A stretch of DNA of 64,000 nt from Streptomyces sp. AJS327 (GCF_013450295.1 NZ_SKBR01000002.1:823501-887500); one strand, 5' to 3'; counted from the stretch's first letter, positions 50,201-62,095 are shown. Notes: generated from the sequence alone by a model not told the origin. Made by a program: numbers and translations.

Positions 50201-51200
50201 CGGCCCCCGCCAGCAGCGAGGTCGGCGGGACGCTGGCCCCGTCGAGCAGCAGCAGGACGTGCGGCTGTTCCACCACCGGGGGCCCGCCCGCGCTGAACCG
50301 GGGGCGGCCCTCCAGCCGGGAGGCGAGCGCCGCCTCCAGCTCACCGACGTCGTCGGAGATGAGACGGCGGCTTCCGGCGCCGTCCAGGGCACCCGGATCC
50401 TGCGCGTGCGGCAGCCACTTGACCCACTCCCAGCGTTCCACGGCACCCGGCCCGGCGCCCACCGCGATCACCAGGTCGTCGGGAGAGTGCAGGGCGGCCA
50501 GCGAACAGACCAGCGCGCGGGCGGAGTCGTGTACCGAATCGGGACGGCCGCTCAGCGTCAGGTGGTAGAACGCGCGCAGTGAGACGGCGAGCGGCAGCCC
50601 GCTCAGGGTGCCGTGCACGTTGACGAACTGGTGCATCGCGCCCGCCGTGAGCGGCTCCAGCTCGTCCACCGGCGCCGTCTCCGGGGTGACGAGCGCGGTG
50701 GCCAGTCGCTGGGTACCCAGACCGACGCGCACCTGCCCGAAGTCACCGTCGACCGGGCGCCGTTCCCACACCCGGCTGCCCTCGGCGACGAGTGCCCACA
50801 GCTGACCCGGCGCGGGGTGCAGGTAGAACTGCGCGTCCCGCTGCCCCTTCGCGGTTCGGCGCACCCTTCTGCGGGTCTGCGCCAGGTACTTGAGGTAGTC
50901 GCGACGGAGCTGCGCCAACTGCCCCTGCGTGCCCCGCCGGTGACGGACCAGCATGGCGATCACCATGCCCACGGTGGACAGCAGCATCAGCACGCCCATC
51001 ACCCGCATGAACGGGTGGGCGTTCGGCATGAAGAAGAAGAACGGCGCGGAGCCCGCCATGCCCAGCGTCGGGAGGAGCTGCATCAGCACGCCCTCCTGCT
51101 GCTCGCGCGGCAGCTCCGGCGGGGGCTCCAGCGGCAGATCCTCGCCGTCCACCGGAGGTGGCAACGTACGGGGAGGGCGCTTGACGACGATGTGACTCAC
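47226..51200 (-). CDS. eccC: Type VII secretion ATPase EccC
   Basis: 1324 residues from GTG 51200. Two N-terminal membrane segments (about residues 40-80) lead into three FtsK-type ATPase domains with P-loops GATGSGKS (about 473), GGPRSGKS (about 835) and GESESGKS (about 1121). Walker B is complete in the first (VLVIDEFSE) but lacks the catalytic glutamate in the second (VFLVIDGWG) and third (FLLVDDYE). This agrees with what is known: domain 1 does the work, while 2 and 3 regulate and bind EsxB. It drives secretion of WXG proteins. Confidence 0.96.
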   Translation of the reverse strand: MSHIVVKRPPRTLPPPVDGEDLPLEPPPELPREQQEGVLMQLLPTLGMAGSAPFFFFMPNAHPFMRVMGVLMLLSTVGMVIAMLVRHRRGTQGQLAQLRRDYLKYLAQTRRRVRRTAKGQRDAQFYLHPAPGQLWALVAEGSRVWERRPVDGDFGQVRVGLGTQRLATALVTPETAPVDELEPLTAGAMHQFVNVHGTLSGLPLAVSLRAFYHLTLSGRPDSVHDSARALVCSLAALHSPDDLVIAVGAGPGAVERWEWVKWLPHAQDPGALDGAGSRRLISDDVGELEAALASRLEGRPRFSAGGPPVVEQPHVLLLLDGASVPPTSLLAGAEGLQGVTVAEIVPGEIDRDRGGLSVVVRPGELSLASGHGMVYEGTPDALSPEEAEALARQLAPLRMGSGGGAADEPLLANLEFTDLLGLGDAATVDVNRTWRPRAQAQRLRVPIGVGEGGSPVMLDLKEAAQDGMGPHGLCVGATGSGKSELLRTLVLGLAVTHSSETLNFVLADFKGGATFAGMADMPHVAAVITNLADDLTLVDRMGDSIRGELNRRQEMLRDAGNYANIHDYEKARAAGAPLAPVPSLVLVIDEFSELLSAKPDFIDMFIQIGRIGRSLGVHLLLASQRLEEGRLRGLETYLSYRIGLRTFSAAESRAALDVPDAFHLPSVPGSGLLKFGTEELTRFKAAYVSGVYRSPAESGHAPAGPAPARRQPVLFTAAPVPLPRPEPADDRGVPAPGAPPEDDALADTVLDVVVRRLEGQGAPAHQVWLPPLDSPPTLDELLPGLGEFEGLGFTQPEADRPARLTIPLGVVDKPFEQRRDVLHSDFSGAAGHMLVLGGPRSGKSTLLRTLITAFALTHTPREVQFYGLDFGGGGMVSVAGLPHVGGVASRLDPERVRRTVAEVAGVLARREEFFRTEGVDSMDTYRRRRAQGQFSGQQFGDVFLVIDGWGSFRQDYDELHEVVTDLAARGLGYGVHVVVSASRSMEVRANLKDQLMNRLELRLGDTLDSELDRKVAANVPAGMPGRGQSPGKLHFMAAVPRADGTPSDDNLSEATEALVRSVSDAWPHQPAPPVRLLPRHIPAEELPRGGEFPERGVAFGLDERNLAPVHVDFETDPFFLVFGESESGKSAVLRLLARQIADRYTPQEARIVAIDYRRGLLDGLPKDHLLVYAPTSSGMEDHMGAVRDLMVARTPPTDITPQQLRERSWWSGPRMFLLVDDYELVSASSGNPLDVLIDQLPYARDIGVHLIVARNANGASRSTYEPFMRTVRELGAQGLILSGDPMEGELLGNVRPRPMPPGRGAFVSRKRGVPLVQTGWWPGA

Positions 51201-51718
51201 GTGCGCACCGGTTTCCTCGGTCCTCGGATGTCTGTGGCCCGCGCCGCCCCGGACCACCGGGCGCCCGCGAACGCCCGGGCGCCGTCCGCGCGCCGCGCTC
51301 CCGGCGCCGGCCGCCCCGTACCACCGCGCGGTCCGCCGTGGACACGGCGCCGGACAGGGGCGGTGGAGCACCGCGGCCCCGTCTCCCGGGCCGCTCGGCC
51401 GACCCGGTGCCCACGCGCGGGAAGTCGGGGCGGCACCGCCGACCGCTGGTGATGCTACTTGCCCCGGTGGTTGCAGTTGCACGGTCCGCGAGGCGGCGCC
51501 AGGTAGGGTGACGCGCGCTCCGCAAGCGGTACTCCACCACGCCCCTCGCACGGCCAACCGCCCTACGGCACCGGCCGGTTCACGATCGGCGCGTCAGCCT
51601 CCGGCCATGCGTGCCTCGTTGGGGTGGGAGGGGAGAAGACCCGGCGGTACCCGGCCACTTCGCGAAACGGACGACGTCCGGGCCGGAGCGACGACACCGT
51701 GAACAGGGGAGGCAGGGC
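51201..51718. promoter_or_regulatory. Divergent control region between eccC and eccD
   Basis: 518 bases between two divergent starts, without a believable gene. The stretch around 51450-51520 is less GC-rich (TGCTACTTGCC, GTTGCAGTTGCAC, CAGGTAGGGTGA) and could hold promoters for both directions. A TTGCAC/TAGGGT pair exists but with a 21-base spacer, too long to be trusted. Confidence 0.45.
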
Positions 51719-53236
51719 TTGAGCAGGACGGCCCCACCGGCCGCCGCCGGACGGCGGGAGACGCGCCCGGGGACGACAGCGACGCCCGGCGGGGCGCCGC
51801 ACGGCACCGGCTTCTGCCGGGTCACCATCGTGGCGCCGGACAGCCGCATCGACGTGGCGCTGCCCGAGGACATCCCGGTCGCCGACATCCACCCGGAGAT
51901 CCTGCGGCTCTCCGGACAGACCCCCGCCGCGGGGGAACCCGTCGGCTACCACCTCGTGCGCCGGGACGGCACCGTGCTGGACGGCTCCCGCTCGTTCGCC
52001 GCGCAACGGGTGCTCGACGGCGAGGTGCTGAGCCTGCGCCCCTTCGCCGAGTCGCTACCCCCGGCCGTCTTCGACGACGTGTCCGACGCGGTCGCCTCCG
52101 CCGTCTCCCGCGACCGCACCCTCTGGGACGACCGCCTCACCCGCACCTCCGGCCTCACCGGCGGCGCCGTGCTGCTCGTCCTCGCGGCCTTCGCGCTGTG
52201 GAGCGCGCGTCCGGTCGCCACCGGGGCGCACGGACTGCCCGCCGTCCTCGCCGGGGTGATGGGCCTGGCGCTCCTGACACTCGCCGCGGTGCGCGCCCGG
52301 GTGTACGCGGACCGCGCCGCGTCCCTGGCCCTCGGGCTCGGCGCGCTGCCCCACGTCCTGCTCGCCGGGGCCGGACTGCTGCCCCCGGCGGCCGGACACG
52401 GGCCGGGGCGGCTCCAGTTGCTGCTCGGCTGTGTGGCGGTGCTGCTGGCCTCGGTGGTCCTCACCATCGCCGCCCCGAGCGGCGACGGTCCGTTCACCGC
52501 GGCGCTCTGCGCCTCCACCGTGGGGACCGCCGCCGTCTTCCTCGGCATCGTGTTCGACCTCAGCCCGGAGCGCACCGCGGCGCTCTGCGCCCCGTTCGCG
52601 GTGGGGGTGCTCGCCTTCCTCCCCGGGCTGTCGGCGCGGTTCGCCCGGCTGCCCGTCGGCTACGAGGCCCCCGGCGTCACGCCCCTGAGCTACGACACCG
52701 ACCCGGACGCCACCCCCGAGACCCACGGCCCGGTCGACGCCGAGCGGATCGCGGCCCGCGCCCGGCGCGGCCACGAGACCCTGGTCGGCCTGGTGGGCGG
52801 CTGCGCCGCGGTGGTGCTGGCCGCCTCCGCCGTCCTGGCCTTCTCCCACTCCGGCTGGGCGCTGCTGCTGGCCCTCGCCACCGGACTGGCCCTGCTGCTG
52901 CGCGCCCGGCTGTTCCGGTACACCGCGCAGGCCGGCGCGCTGCTGGCGGCCGGGTTCGGTACGCTCACGCTGCTCGGCGCCGGGGTCGCGGCCAGCCCCT
53001 CCGCGCTCGGCGGAGCCGACGCCGCGGACCTGCGGACGGTCTGGCTGACCGCCGCGATCGCCGGGGCCGCCGCCGTCCTCACCGCGATCGCCCTGATCGT
53101 CCCGAGCAAGGGCCTCACCCCGTTCTGGGGACGCTTCCTGGAGATCTTCGAGACCTTCGTGCTGCTGACGCTGCTCCCGCTCTGCCTCGCGGTGCTGGAC
53201 GTGTACTCCGCCGCACGCAGCCTGACCAGCGGCTGA
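51719..53236 (+). CDS. eccD: Type VII secretion protein EccD
   Basis: 505 residues. An N-terminal ubiquitin-like domain ([25 protein letters not shown]) is followed by about eleven membrane segments rich in L, A and V, the EccD hallmark. TTG 51719 is the likely start because GGGGAGG precedes it by six bases; the frame is open from 51611. EccD forms the membrane channel part of the ESX core. A long hairpin follows, and the next gene is ribosomal, so it ends the locus. Confidence 0.92.
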   Translation: MSRTAPPAAAGRRETRPGTTATPGGAPHGTGFCRVTIVAPDSRIDVALPEDIPVADIHPEILRLSGQTPAAGEPVGYHLVRRDGTVLDGSRSFAAQRVLDGEVLSLRPFAESLPPAVFDDVSDAVASAVSRDRTLWDDRLTRTSGLTGGAVLLVLAAFALWSARPVATGAHGLPAVLAGVMGLALLTLAAVRARVYADRAASLALGLGALPHVLLAGAGLLPPAAGHGPGRLQLLLGCVAVLLASVVLTIAAPSGDGPFTAALCASTVGTAAVFLGIVFDLSPERTAALCAPFAVGVLAFLPGLSARFARLPVGYEAPGVTPLSYDTDPDATPETHGPVDAERIAARARRGHETLVGLVGGCAAVVLAASAVLAFSHSGWALLLALATGLALLLRARLFRYTAQAGALLAAGFGTLTLLGAGVAASPSALGGADAADLRTVWLTAAIAGAAAVLTAIALIVPSKGLTPFWGRFLEIFETFVLLTLLPLCLAVLDVYSAARSLTSG

Positions 53237-53239
53237 GGC

Positions 53240-53280
53240 CGGGAGCGCGGGGCCCGGTGGTGCCGTGGCCCGCGCTCCCG
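53240..53280 (+). terminator. 14-bp terminator after eccD
   Basis: Bases 53240-53254 pair with 53267-53280 with one bulged G. It closes the type VII locus and precedes rpsO. Confidence 0.75.
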
Positions 53281-53397
53281 ACCCCGGTCGGGAGCGCCGC
53301 CGGGCGCTGCTACTCTGGGTGGGCCTCCCGAGTCATCGAAGATTCCCCTGTGACGCAAACCAGGGGCGCTCGGCGGCAGGATTCTCAAGGAGTACGA

Positions 53398-53688
53398 GTG
53401 TCGTCTCTCGACGCCGCGACCAAGAAGTCGATCATCTCGGAGTTCGCCACCAAGGAGGGTGACACCGGCTCCCCCGAGGTTCAGGTGGCGCTGCTCTCCC
53501 GCCGGATCACCGATCTGACGGAGCACCTGAAGACCCACAAGCACGACCACCACTCGCGCCGTGGCCTGCTGCTCCTGGTCGGCCAGCGCCGCCGGCTGTT
53601 GCAGTACCTCGCCAAGAAGGACATTCAGCGCTTCCGCGCGCTGGTCGAGCGCCTCGGCATCCGCCGTGGTGCGGCGGGCGCCCGCTGA
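53398..53688 (+). CDS. rpsO: 30S ribosomal protein S15
   Basis: 96 residues from GTG 53398 (AAGGAG upstream). The sequence [50 protein letters not shown] is the S15 signature. It binds 16S rRNA early in 30S assembly. It is followed by an intercistronic hairpin and pnp, an order conserved in many bacteria. Confidence 0.98.
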   Translation: MSSLDAATKKSIISEFATKEGDTGSPEVQVALLSRRITDLTEHLKTHKHDHHSRRGLLLLVGQRRRLLQYLAKKDIQRFRALVERLGIRRGAAGAR

Positions 53689-54037
53689 CGCGAAGCAGAG
53701 GGAGCGGTTCCCATCCGGGGACCGCTCCCTTCGCCGTATACGCGGGAGCCTCGCGGACCGGAGCACCGGTCCCGCGGAGCCTCCCGGGGATCCGGCGCCG
53801 CTCACGGGCCGGGGAAGCTTTGTACCCTGGTCCTGCGAGGACCACGGTCCCGTGAGGACAACCAGCACGAGCCACTGAAAGGGCGGAGGCCCGACCGACC
53901 GACGCCGGTCCTCGGTAGTGGCCCCCGGACGCGTCCGCGCTCCGGGAGCTTCGATCGAAGACCGGCCCGCACGGGGAGTGCCTCCGCCAGAGGGTCCGCC
54001 GCCACACGGGCGGTGGACAGACGAGGAGATATCCCGA
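53689..54037. promoter_or_regulatory. rpsO-pnp intergenic region with two hairpins
   Basis: Two stems lie back to back: 53700-53708 with 53721-53729 (9 bp) and 53752-53761 with 53766-53776 (10 bp with a bulge). A short GGTCCT/AGGACC stem (53829-53843) follows. In S. coelicolor the rpsO-pnp intergenic hairpin is an RNase III processing site and pnp has its own promoter. The same arrangement is likely here. Confidence 0.6.
53700..53729 (+). terminator. 9-bp intercistronic hairpin between rpsO and pnp
   Basis: GGGAGCGGT pairs exactly with ACCGCTCCC around a 12-base loop, just after the rpsO stop. Probably a processing and partial termination site. Confidence 0.75.
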
Positions 54038-56259
54038 GTGGAAAGCGAAATCCACTACGCCGAGGCCGTTATCGACAACGGCTCCTTCGGTACCCGCACC
54101 ATCCGTTTCGAGACGGGCCGCCTGGCCAAGCAGGCCGCCGGTTCCGCCGTGGCGTACCTGGACGACGACACCATGGTGCTGTCGGCCACCACCGCCTCCA
54201 AGCAGCCCAAGGACCAGCTGGACTTCTTCCCGCTCACGGTCGACGTCGAGGAGCGGATGTACTCGGCGGGCAAGATCCCCGGCTCGTTCTTCCGCCGGGA
54301 GGGCCGCCCCTCCGAGGACGCGATCCTCACCTGCCGGCTGATCGACCGCCCGCTGCGGCCCTCCTTCAAGAAGGGCCTGCGCAACGAGATCCAGATCGTC
54401 GAGACGATCATGGCGCTCAACCCGGATCACCTGTACGACGTGGTGGCGATCAACGCCGCGTCCTGCTCCACCCAGCTCGCCGGGCTGCCGTTCTCCGGCC
54501 CGATCGGCGGCACCCGGGTCGCGCTGATCCGTGGCCAGTGGGTGGCCTTCCCGACGCACACCGAGCTGGAGGACGCCGTCTTCGACATGGTCGTCGCCGG
54601 TCGCGTGCTGCCGGACGGGGACGTCGCGGTGATGATGGTCGAGGCCGAGGCCACCGAGAAGACGCTCTCGCTCGTGGCCGGTGGCGCCGAGGCCCCCACC
54701 GAGGAGATCGTCGCCGCCGGTCTGGAGGCCGCGAAGCCCTTCATCAAGGTGCTGTGCAAGGCCCAGGCCGACATCGCGGCCAAGGCCGCCAAGCCCACCG
54801 GTGAGTTCCCCGTCTTCCTGGACTTCCAGGACGACGTGCTGGACGCGCTCAGCAGCGCCGTCCGGGACGAGCTGGCCCAGGCGCTCACCATCGGCGGCAA
54901 GCAGGAGCGCGAGAGCGAGCTGGACCGTGTCAAGGCGCTGGCCGCCGAGAAGCTGCTGCCGCAGTTCGAGGGCCGCGAGAAGGAGATCTCCGCCGCCTAC
55001 CGCGCGCTGACGAAGCAGCTGGTGCGCGAGCGCGTCATCACGGAGAAGAAGCGGATCGACGGCCGTGGCGTCACCGACATCCGCACCCTCGCCGCCGAGG
55101 TCGAGGCGATCCCCCGGGTGCACGGCTCGGCGCTGTTCGAACGCGGCGAGACCCAGATCCTCGGGGTGACGACGCTGAACATGCTCCGCATGGAGCAGCA
55201 GCTGGACACCCTCTCCCCGGTGACCCGCAAGCGGTACATGCACAACTACAACTTCCCGCCCTACTCCACCGGTGAGACGGGCCGCGTCGGTTCGCCGAAG
55301 CGCCGGGAGATCGGGCACGGCGCGCTCGCCGAGCGGGCGCTGGTGCCGGTGCTCCCGACCCGCGAGGAGTTCCCGTACGCCATCCGCCAGGTGTCCGAGG
55401 CGCTGGGCTCCAACGGCTCCACCTCGATGGGCTCGGTCTGCGCCTCGACGATGTCGCTGCTGAACGCCGGTGTGCCGCTGAAGGCCCCGGTCGCCGGTAT
55501 CGCCATGGGCCTCATCTCCCAGGAGATCAAGGGCGAGACGCACTACGTCACGCTCACCGACATCCTGGGCGCCGAGGACGCCTTCGGTGACATGGACTTC
55601 AAGGTCGCCGGGACCAAGGAGTTCGTGACCGCCCTCCAGCTCGACACCAAGCTCGACGGCATCCCCGCCTCCGTGCTGGCCGCCGCGCTGAAGCAGGCCC
55701 GCGACGCCCGCCTGCACATCCTGGACGTGATGATGGAGGCCATCGACGTTCCGGACGAGATGTCCCCGCACGCCCCGCGGATCATCACCGTCAACATCCC
55801 GGTGGACAAGATCGGTGAGGTCATCGGCCCCAAGGGCAAGATGATCAACCAGATCCAGGAGGACACCGGCGCCGAGATCACGATCGAGGACGACGGCACC
55901 ATCTACATCGGTGCCGCCGACGGCCCGGCCGCCGAGGCCGCCCGCTCCACGATCAACGGCATCGCCAACCCGACCATGCCGGAGGTCGGCGAGCGCTACC
56001 TCGGCACCGTCGTCAAGACGACCACCTTCGGTGCCTTCGTCTCACTCCTGCCCGGCAAGGACGGACTGCTGCACATCTCGCAGATCCGCAAGCTGGCCGG
56101 TGGCAAGCGCGTCGAGAACGTCGAGGACGTGCTCGGCGTCGGCCAGAAGGTCCAGGTGGAGATCGCCGAGATCGACCAGCGCGGCAAGCTCTCGCTGATC
56201 CCCGTCCTGGACGAGGAGGCGGACTCCGCCGACGAGGCGAGCGACGGCGGCGCCGACAA

Positions 56260-56263
<4 letters not shown>
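54038..56263 (+). CDS. pnp: Polynucleotide phosphorylase / guanosine pentaphosphate synthetase
   Basis: 741 residues from GTG 54038 (GAGGAG upstream). Two RNase PH core domains ([46 protein letters not shown], and later [19 protein letters not shown]), a KH domain ([23 protein letters not shown]) and an S1 domain ([22 protein letters not shown]) are all present. It degrades and tails RNA; the Streptomyces enzyme was also described as making pppGpp. Its stop overlaps the peptidase gene. Confidence 0.97.
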
Positions 56264-58472
<2,209 letters not shown>

Positions 58473-58482
58473 GGGACCGCAC

Positions 58483-59013
58483 GTGCGCGCGAAGATCACC
58501 TACTGCACCCTCGCCGCCGTCCTGGTCGTCTACTTCGTCCTGGTCGGCAGCCGTGGGGTGCTCCTCATCCAGCAGGGCACCCTGGTGACCGTCGCCTTCG
58601 GAATCGCCGTCCTCGTGCTGCCGCTGATCGGCGTCTGGTTCCTCTGGCACACCACGCGCTTCGCCCGGGACGCCGGACGGCTGGCACGGGAGCTGGAAGC
58701 CGAGGGCGGCCTGCCACCGGACGAACTCCGCCGGACCCCCTCCGGCCGGATCGACCGCGCCTCGGCCGACGAGGTCTTCGACCGCCGGCGGATCGAGGCC
58801 GAGCGCGACCCCGACGACTGGCGCGTCTGGTTCCGGCTCGCGGTCGCCTACCACGACGCGCGCGACACCCCCCGGGCCCGGACGACGATGCAGTACGCCA
58901 TCGCGCTCCACGACGGCCGCGCCGGGGGGAAGCGCGCCGCGCCACGGGTACCAGAGGACGAACCGGCCAGCGACGGGGCGGAACCCGGGCCGACCCTCAA
59001 CCCACGCGGCTGA
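58483..59013 (+). CDS. Small membrane protein, unknown
   Basis: 176 residues from GTG 58483 (GAGGGA upstream), ten bases after dapB. Two membrane segments (ITYCTLAAVLVVYFVLVGS and LVTVAFGIAVLVLPLIGVWFLW) are followed by a basic/acidic cytoplasmic part with a TPR-like WRVWFRLAVAYHDARDTPRARTTMQYAI stretch. The place next to dapB is conserved in streptomycetes; the function is unknown. Confidence 0.78.
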   Translation: MRAKITYCTLAAVLVVYFVLVGSRGVLLIQQGTLVTVAFGIAVLVLPLIGVWFLWHTTRFARDAGRLARELEAEGGLPPDELRRTPSGRIDRASADEVFDRRRIEAERDPDDWRVWFRLAVAYHDARDTPRARTTMQYAIALHDGRAGGKRAAPRVPEDEPASDGAEPGPTLNPRG

Positions 59014-59269
59014 CCCCTCCGGCGACCGCACCCGCACCGGGCACCCGCCGCCGGAAGCGCCCCAGCGACCCGGAGCCGGGAGGGGCCAGCGACCGGCGGG
59101 GAAGGGGCCCGGTTCGGGACGGCGGCGGAGGGGCGCGAAGCGGAACGCGCCACCCTCGGACACTCCGCCGTACCCACCGCGGAAACCCCCGCCAGGCCCC
59201 CGCGGATGAGCTGGTCCGCCACCCGCGGCCGCTCCCGTGGACGCTGCCCTCGTGATGCGCGCTCGGGAG

Positions 59270-59845
59270 TCAGGAGGCCTGTGCGGCGGAACGGCCGAAC
59301 TCGGCGGCCCAGGTCTCCACGACGTCCGCGGCCCGGTTGAAGCCGCCGGGCCGGGACAGGAAGTCGGCGTTGTGGTCCGTGAGCAGCGGACGGAGCGGGG
59401 TGGGCACGGAGCCGTCGCCCGTCGCGAACACCAGCAGCGCCTCGCCCTGCACGGTGCGGGGCAGTCCCAGCCACCGCACCGGCTGCTGCGCGGTCCGGAT
59501 CGTGGCCACGCGCCGCCAGGGCAGCGTGGTCGTCCGGAAGAGCCCCACCTGCCGGACGCCGTGCGCGCTCACCCAGACGCCCACTCGCAGAAGGCGCAGG
59601 GCGAAGGCGATGACCAGCGCCGCGCTCAGCGCACACGCCGCCGCGCCGGGCAGCGAGTCGGCCAGCGCGATGATGAGCGTGGAGATCAGCAGGTAGGAGG
59701 CGAGCAGCAGGAGCAGTGCCGCTCCGCCCACCCGCCAGGGGCCGGGGCGGTAGGGGCGCCGCCAGCGGTCGTGGTCGTGCGGGGCGGTGTCGGTGACGGC
59801 CGGCGGTTCCGTGGCACGGTCGGCCGTCAGGAAGGGCAGGGGCAC
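59270..59845 (-). CDS. PH-domain-like membrane protein, unknown
   Basis: 191 residues from GTG 59845. Two membrane segments (about residues 40-90: VGGAALLLLLASYLLISTLIIAL, then AAACALSAALVIAFALRLL) are followed by a bacterial PH-like domain (VSAHGVRQVGLFRTTTLPWRRVATIRTAQQPVRWLGLPRTV). The domain pattern is common in actinobacteria, but the role is unknown. It is transcribed towards the dapB-linked gene. Confidence 0.78.
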   Translation of the reverse strand: MPLPFLTADRATEPPAVTDTAPHDHDRWRRPYRPGPWRVGGAALLLLLASYLLISTLIIALADSLPGAAACALSAALVIAFALRLLRVGVWVSAHGVRQVGLFRTTTLPWRRVATIRTAQQPVRWLGLPRTVQGEALLVFATGDGSVPTPLRPLLTDHNADFLSRPGGFNRAADVVETWAAEFGRSAAQAS

Positions 59846-59933
59846 GAGTGGTCCTCGCTCACGACGGGGGCTGTGAGCGGGAAGGTTAGCGAGCGGTGCC
59901 TCCCCGGGCCAGCCGGGGAGGCACCACGCGGCG

Positions 59934-60167
59934 TCAGCGGCCCTCGGCCGCGGCCGGGCCGCCCCCCGGCTTGCTGTCCGCGTCGAGCGCGGGCACGCCG
60001 AGCAGCAGGGCCCCGACCAGTCCGGAGACGATGGTGAGACCGACGAGCAGGGAACCGGCGCGCTGACCGGTGCTGCGCGGAGGACTGGGCGGAGGGGCGA
60101 CGTTGCTGCGGTACCGCTCGGCATCGGCTATGAAGGCGAACGGCACTGGCTCTCCGCGGCGGAACAT
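59934..60167 (-). CDS. Small membrane protein, unknown
   Basis: 77 residues with one membrane segment (AGSLLVGLTIVSGLVGALLLGV) and a short acidic tail. ATG 60167 has AGGAG eight bases upstream. It lies next to the PH-like gene and points away from thyX. No function is known. Confidence 0.7.
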   Translation of the reverse strand: MFRRGEPVPFAFIADAERYRSNVAPPPSPPRSTGQRAGSLLVGLTIVSGLVGALLLGVPALDADSKPGGGPAAAEGR

Positions 60168-60437
60168 GACGGGCGCTCCTGTAGTGATCGATGGGGCGTG
60201 GTGCGGGGTTCATCAGGTGCAACGGCCGAATGTGCGGGAAAGTGCCCGTCCTTGCGGCCCACTGTGAAAAATATCAAGTGCTGCTCTGATCTATGCGGCC
60301 AGGCCACTCATGTCACCTTTGGAGGTCTTTGTCTCTCCAAAGAGGTCATATCCGTCGGATCAGGTGACGGGGAGGGTGTCGGCCCCGGCCCGTAGGCTGG
60401 CGCCGCCGGTCGACGACGTACCTGGAAGGACACGCTG
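60168..60437. promoter_or_regulatory. Divergent region upstream of thyX with inverted repeats
   Basis: 270 bases, AT-richer near 60258-60290. CTTTGGAG (60317-60324) is inverted as CTCCAAAG (60335-60342), and GTCACCT (60312-60318) as AGGTGAC (60362-60368). These may be regulator sites for thyX. No promoter of good spacing was identified. Confidence 0.45.
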
Positions 60438-62084
60438 GTGAACGACACCCCTGAGCGGACGGCCCCGAGGTTCCGCGGCGATGTGACGGTCGAGCTGGTC
60501 AAGCACGCGGCGGCCGACACCGACGTGCTGTGGGCGGCCCGGGTCTCCACCGCGGGTGAACAGTCCCTCGCGGAGCTGACGAAGGACCCGAACCGCTCCA
60601 AGGGACTGATCAACTACCTGATGCGGGACCGGCATGGCAGTCCGTTCGAGCACAACTCGATGACCTTCCTCGTCAGCGCGCCGCTCTTCGTCTTCCGGGA
60701 GTTCCACCGGCACCGGGTCGGCTGGTGTCTGGCCGGGGACACCGAGATCACGCTGGAGAGCGAGACCGGCACCCCCTACCGCAGGTCCATCCGGGAACTG
60801 TACGAACACTGGTGGTCCCCGGAGGCCGGGGCGGCGCCGTGGAGCGGCGGGGTGTACTGGCACCACCGCGCGGCCCGCTGGGCGGCCGAGGTCCGGGAGG
60901 ACCTCCCGGAGGACGGCGCCGACCGCGCGGAGAGCGTGCACCACCTGGGCCTGTACGAGAGCCGGGAGGCCGCCGAGACGGCGGTGGCGGAGCACCGCGA
61001 GAGCCGCCCGGGCGGACGCCGGCCGGGCCTCGGGCCGGTGCGCGGCAGCCAGGTGCGCTGTTTCGACGAGCGCACGCACACCGCCCGGCGCGCCCGCGTC
61101 GTCGACGTCATCGAGTCCGGGGTGAAGCGACTGCTCCGGATCCGTACGGTGGGCGGCCGGGAGCTGCGCTGCTCGGTCGATCACGCGATCCTCACCCCCG
61201 AGGGCTGGCGCAAGGCGGGCGAGCTGACCCCGGGAGACGCGGTCATGACCGCCGACGCGACCGCTACGCCACCGGTCCCCCCGGCGGTGCAGCGCGGCGT
61301 CGGGGTCTGGACGGCGGCCCAGCGGGAACGGCTCCTCGCCGAGCCGCGCGCCTGCCACCGGTGCGAGCGGGTGTTCCCGCCCTCCGTGCTGGCACTGGAC
61401 CACCTGGTGCCCGTCACCGAGGACCTCACCCGCGCGCTCGACGCGGAGAACCTCGCGCCCTTCTGTTCCGAGTGCCACCCGGAACACGCGGCCGAGGGAC
61501 CCGGCGCCGGGGCGGGCCGGGCGCTGCCCGATCCCGTCCTCTCGATCACCGAGGACGGCGAGGAGCGGACCTACGACCTCTCCGTCGCCGGTCCCTGGCA
61601 CAACTTCCTGGCCAACGGGGTCGTCGTGCACAACTCGTACAACGAGGAGTCCGGCCGGTACCGCGAACTCCAGCCGGTCTTCTACGTCCCGGACGCCTCG
61701 CGCAAGCTCGTACAGCAGGGGCGGCCCGGCAAGTACGAGTTCGTGGAGGGCACCCCCGCCCAGCATGAGCTGACGGCGCGGGCCATGGAGGACTCCTACC
61801 GCCAGGCGTACGAGACGTACCAGGAGATGCTGGCGGAGGGGGTGGCGCGGGAGGTGGCCCGGGCCGTGCTGCCCGTCGGCCTGTACTCCTCGATGTACGC
61901 CACGTGCAACGCACGCTCGCTCATGCACTTCCTAGGTCTGCGCACCCAGCACGAACTGGCGAAGGTCCCGTCCTTCCCGCAGCGGGAGATCGAGATGGTG
62001 GGGGAGCGCATGGAGGAGCTGTGGGCCGGGCTGATGCCCCTGACCTACGAGGCGTTCAACGCCAACGGCCGGGTCGCCCCGTAA
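60438..62084 (+). CDS. thyX: FAD-dependent thymidylate synthase ThyX, interrupted by an intein
   Basis: The host enzyme methylates dUMP using FAD and methylene-tetrahydrofolate. The open frame encodes 548 residues, far longer than the ~245 of ThyX, because a 303-residue intein sits inside the RHR...S signature (FHRHRVGW before it, SYNEESGRY after it). Removing it leaves 245 residues with all ThyX motifs, ending LMHFLGLRTQHELAKVPSFPQ. GTG 60438 has GGAAGGA upstream. The enzyme is useless until the intein splices, which is expected to be spontaneous. Confidence 0.96.
   Translation: MNDTPERTAPRFRGDVTVELVKHAAADTDVLWAARVSTAGEQSLAELTKDPNRSKGLINYLMRDRHGSPFEHNSMTFLVSAPLFVFREFHRHRVGWCLAGDTEITLESETGTPYRRSIRELYEHWWSPEAGAAPWSGGVYWHHRAARWAAEVREDLPEDGADRAESVHHLGLYESREAAETAVAEHRESRPGGRRPGLGPVRGSQVRCFDERTHTARRARVVDVIESGVKRLLRIRTVGGRELRCSVDHAILTPEGWRKAGELTPGDAVMTADATATPPVPPAVQRGVGVWTAAQRERLLAEPRACHRCERVFPPSVLALDHLVPVTEDLTRALDAENLAPFCSECHPEHAAEGPGAGAGRALPDPVLSITEDGEERTYDLSVAGPWHNFLANGVVVHNSYNEESGRYRELQPVFYVPDASRKLVQQGRPGKYEFVEGTPAQHELTARAMEDSYRQAYETYQEMLAEGVAREVARAVLPVGLYSSMYATCNARSLMHFLGLRTQHELAKVPSFPQREIEMVGERMEELWAGLMPLTYEAFNANGRVAP
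60726..61634 (+). other. ThyX intein with HNH-like endonuclease domain
   Basis: 303 residues. Block A starts at Cys (CLAGDTEITLESETG); block B has CSVDHAILTPEGW around residue 245 of the precursor (serine where threonine is usual, histidine kept); block F/G ends DLSVAGPWHNFLANGVVVHN, then Ser +1. Between blocks B and F, CHRC (about residue 306), DHLVP and CSECH form an HNH-type zinc-binding nuclease pattern. About 140 residues between blocks A and B are unusual for a minimal intein. Whether the nuclease is active is unknown. Confidence 0.93.
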
Positions 62085-62095
62085 AGGTGTCCACA

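Noticed and set aside
53507..55771. Minus-strand open frame of 754 codons opposite pnp
   Set aside because: Lacks motifs and lies opposite a well-recognised gene.
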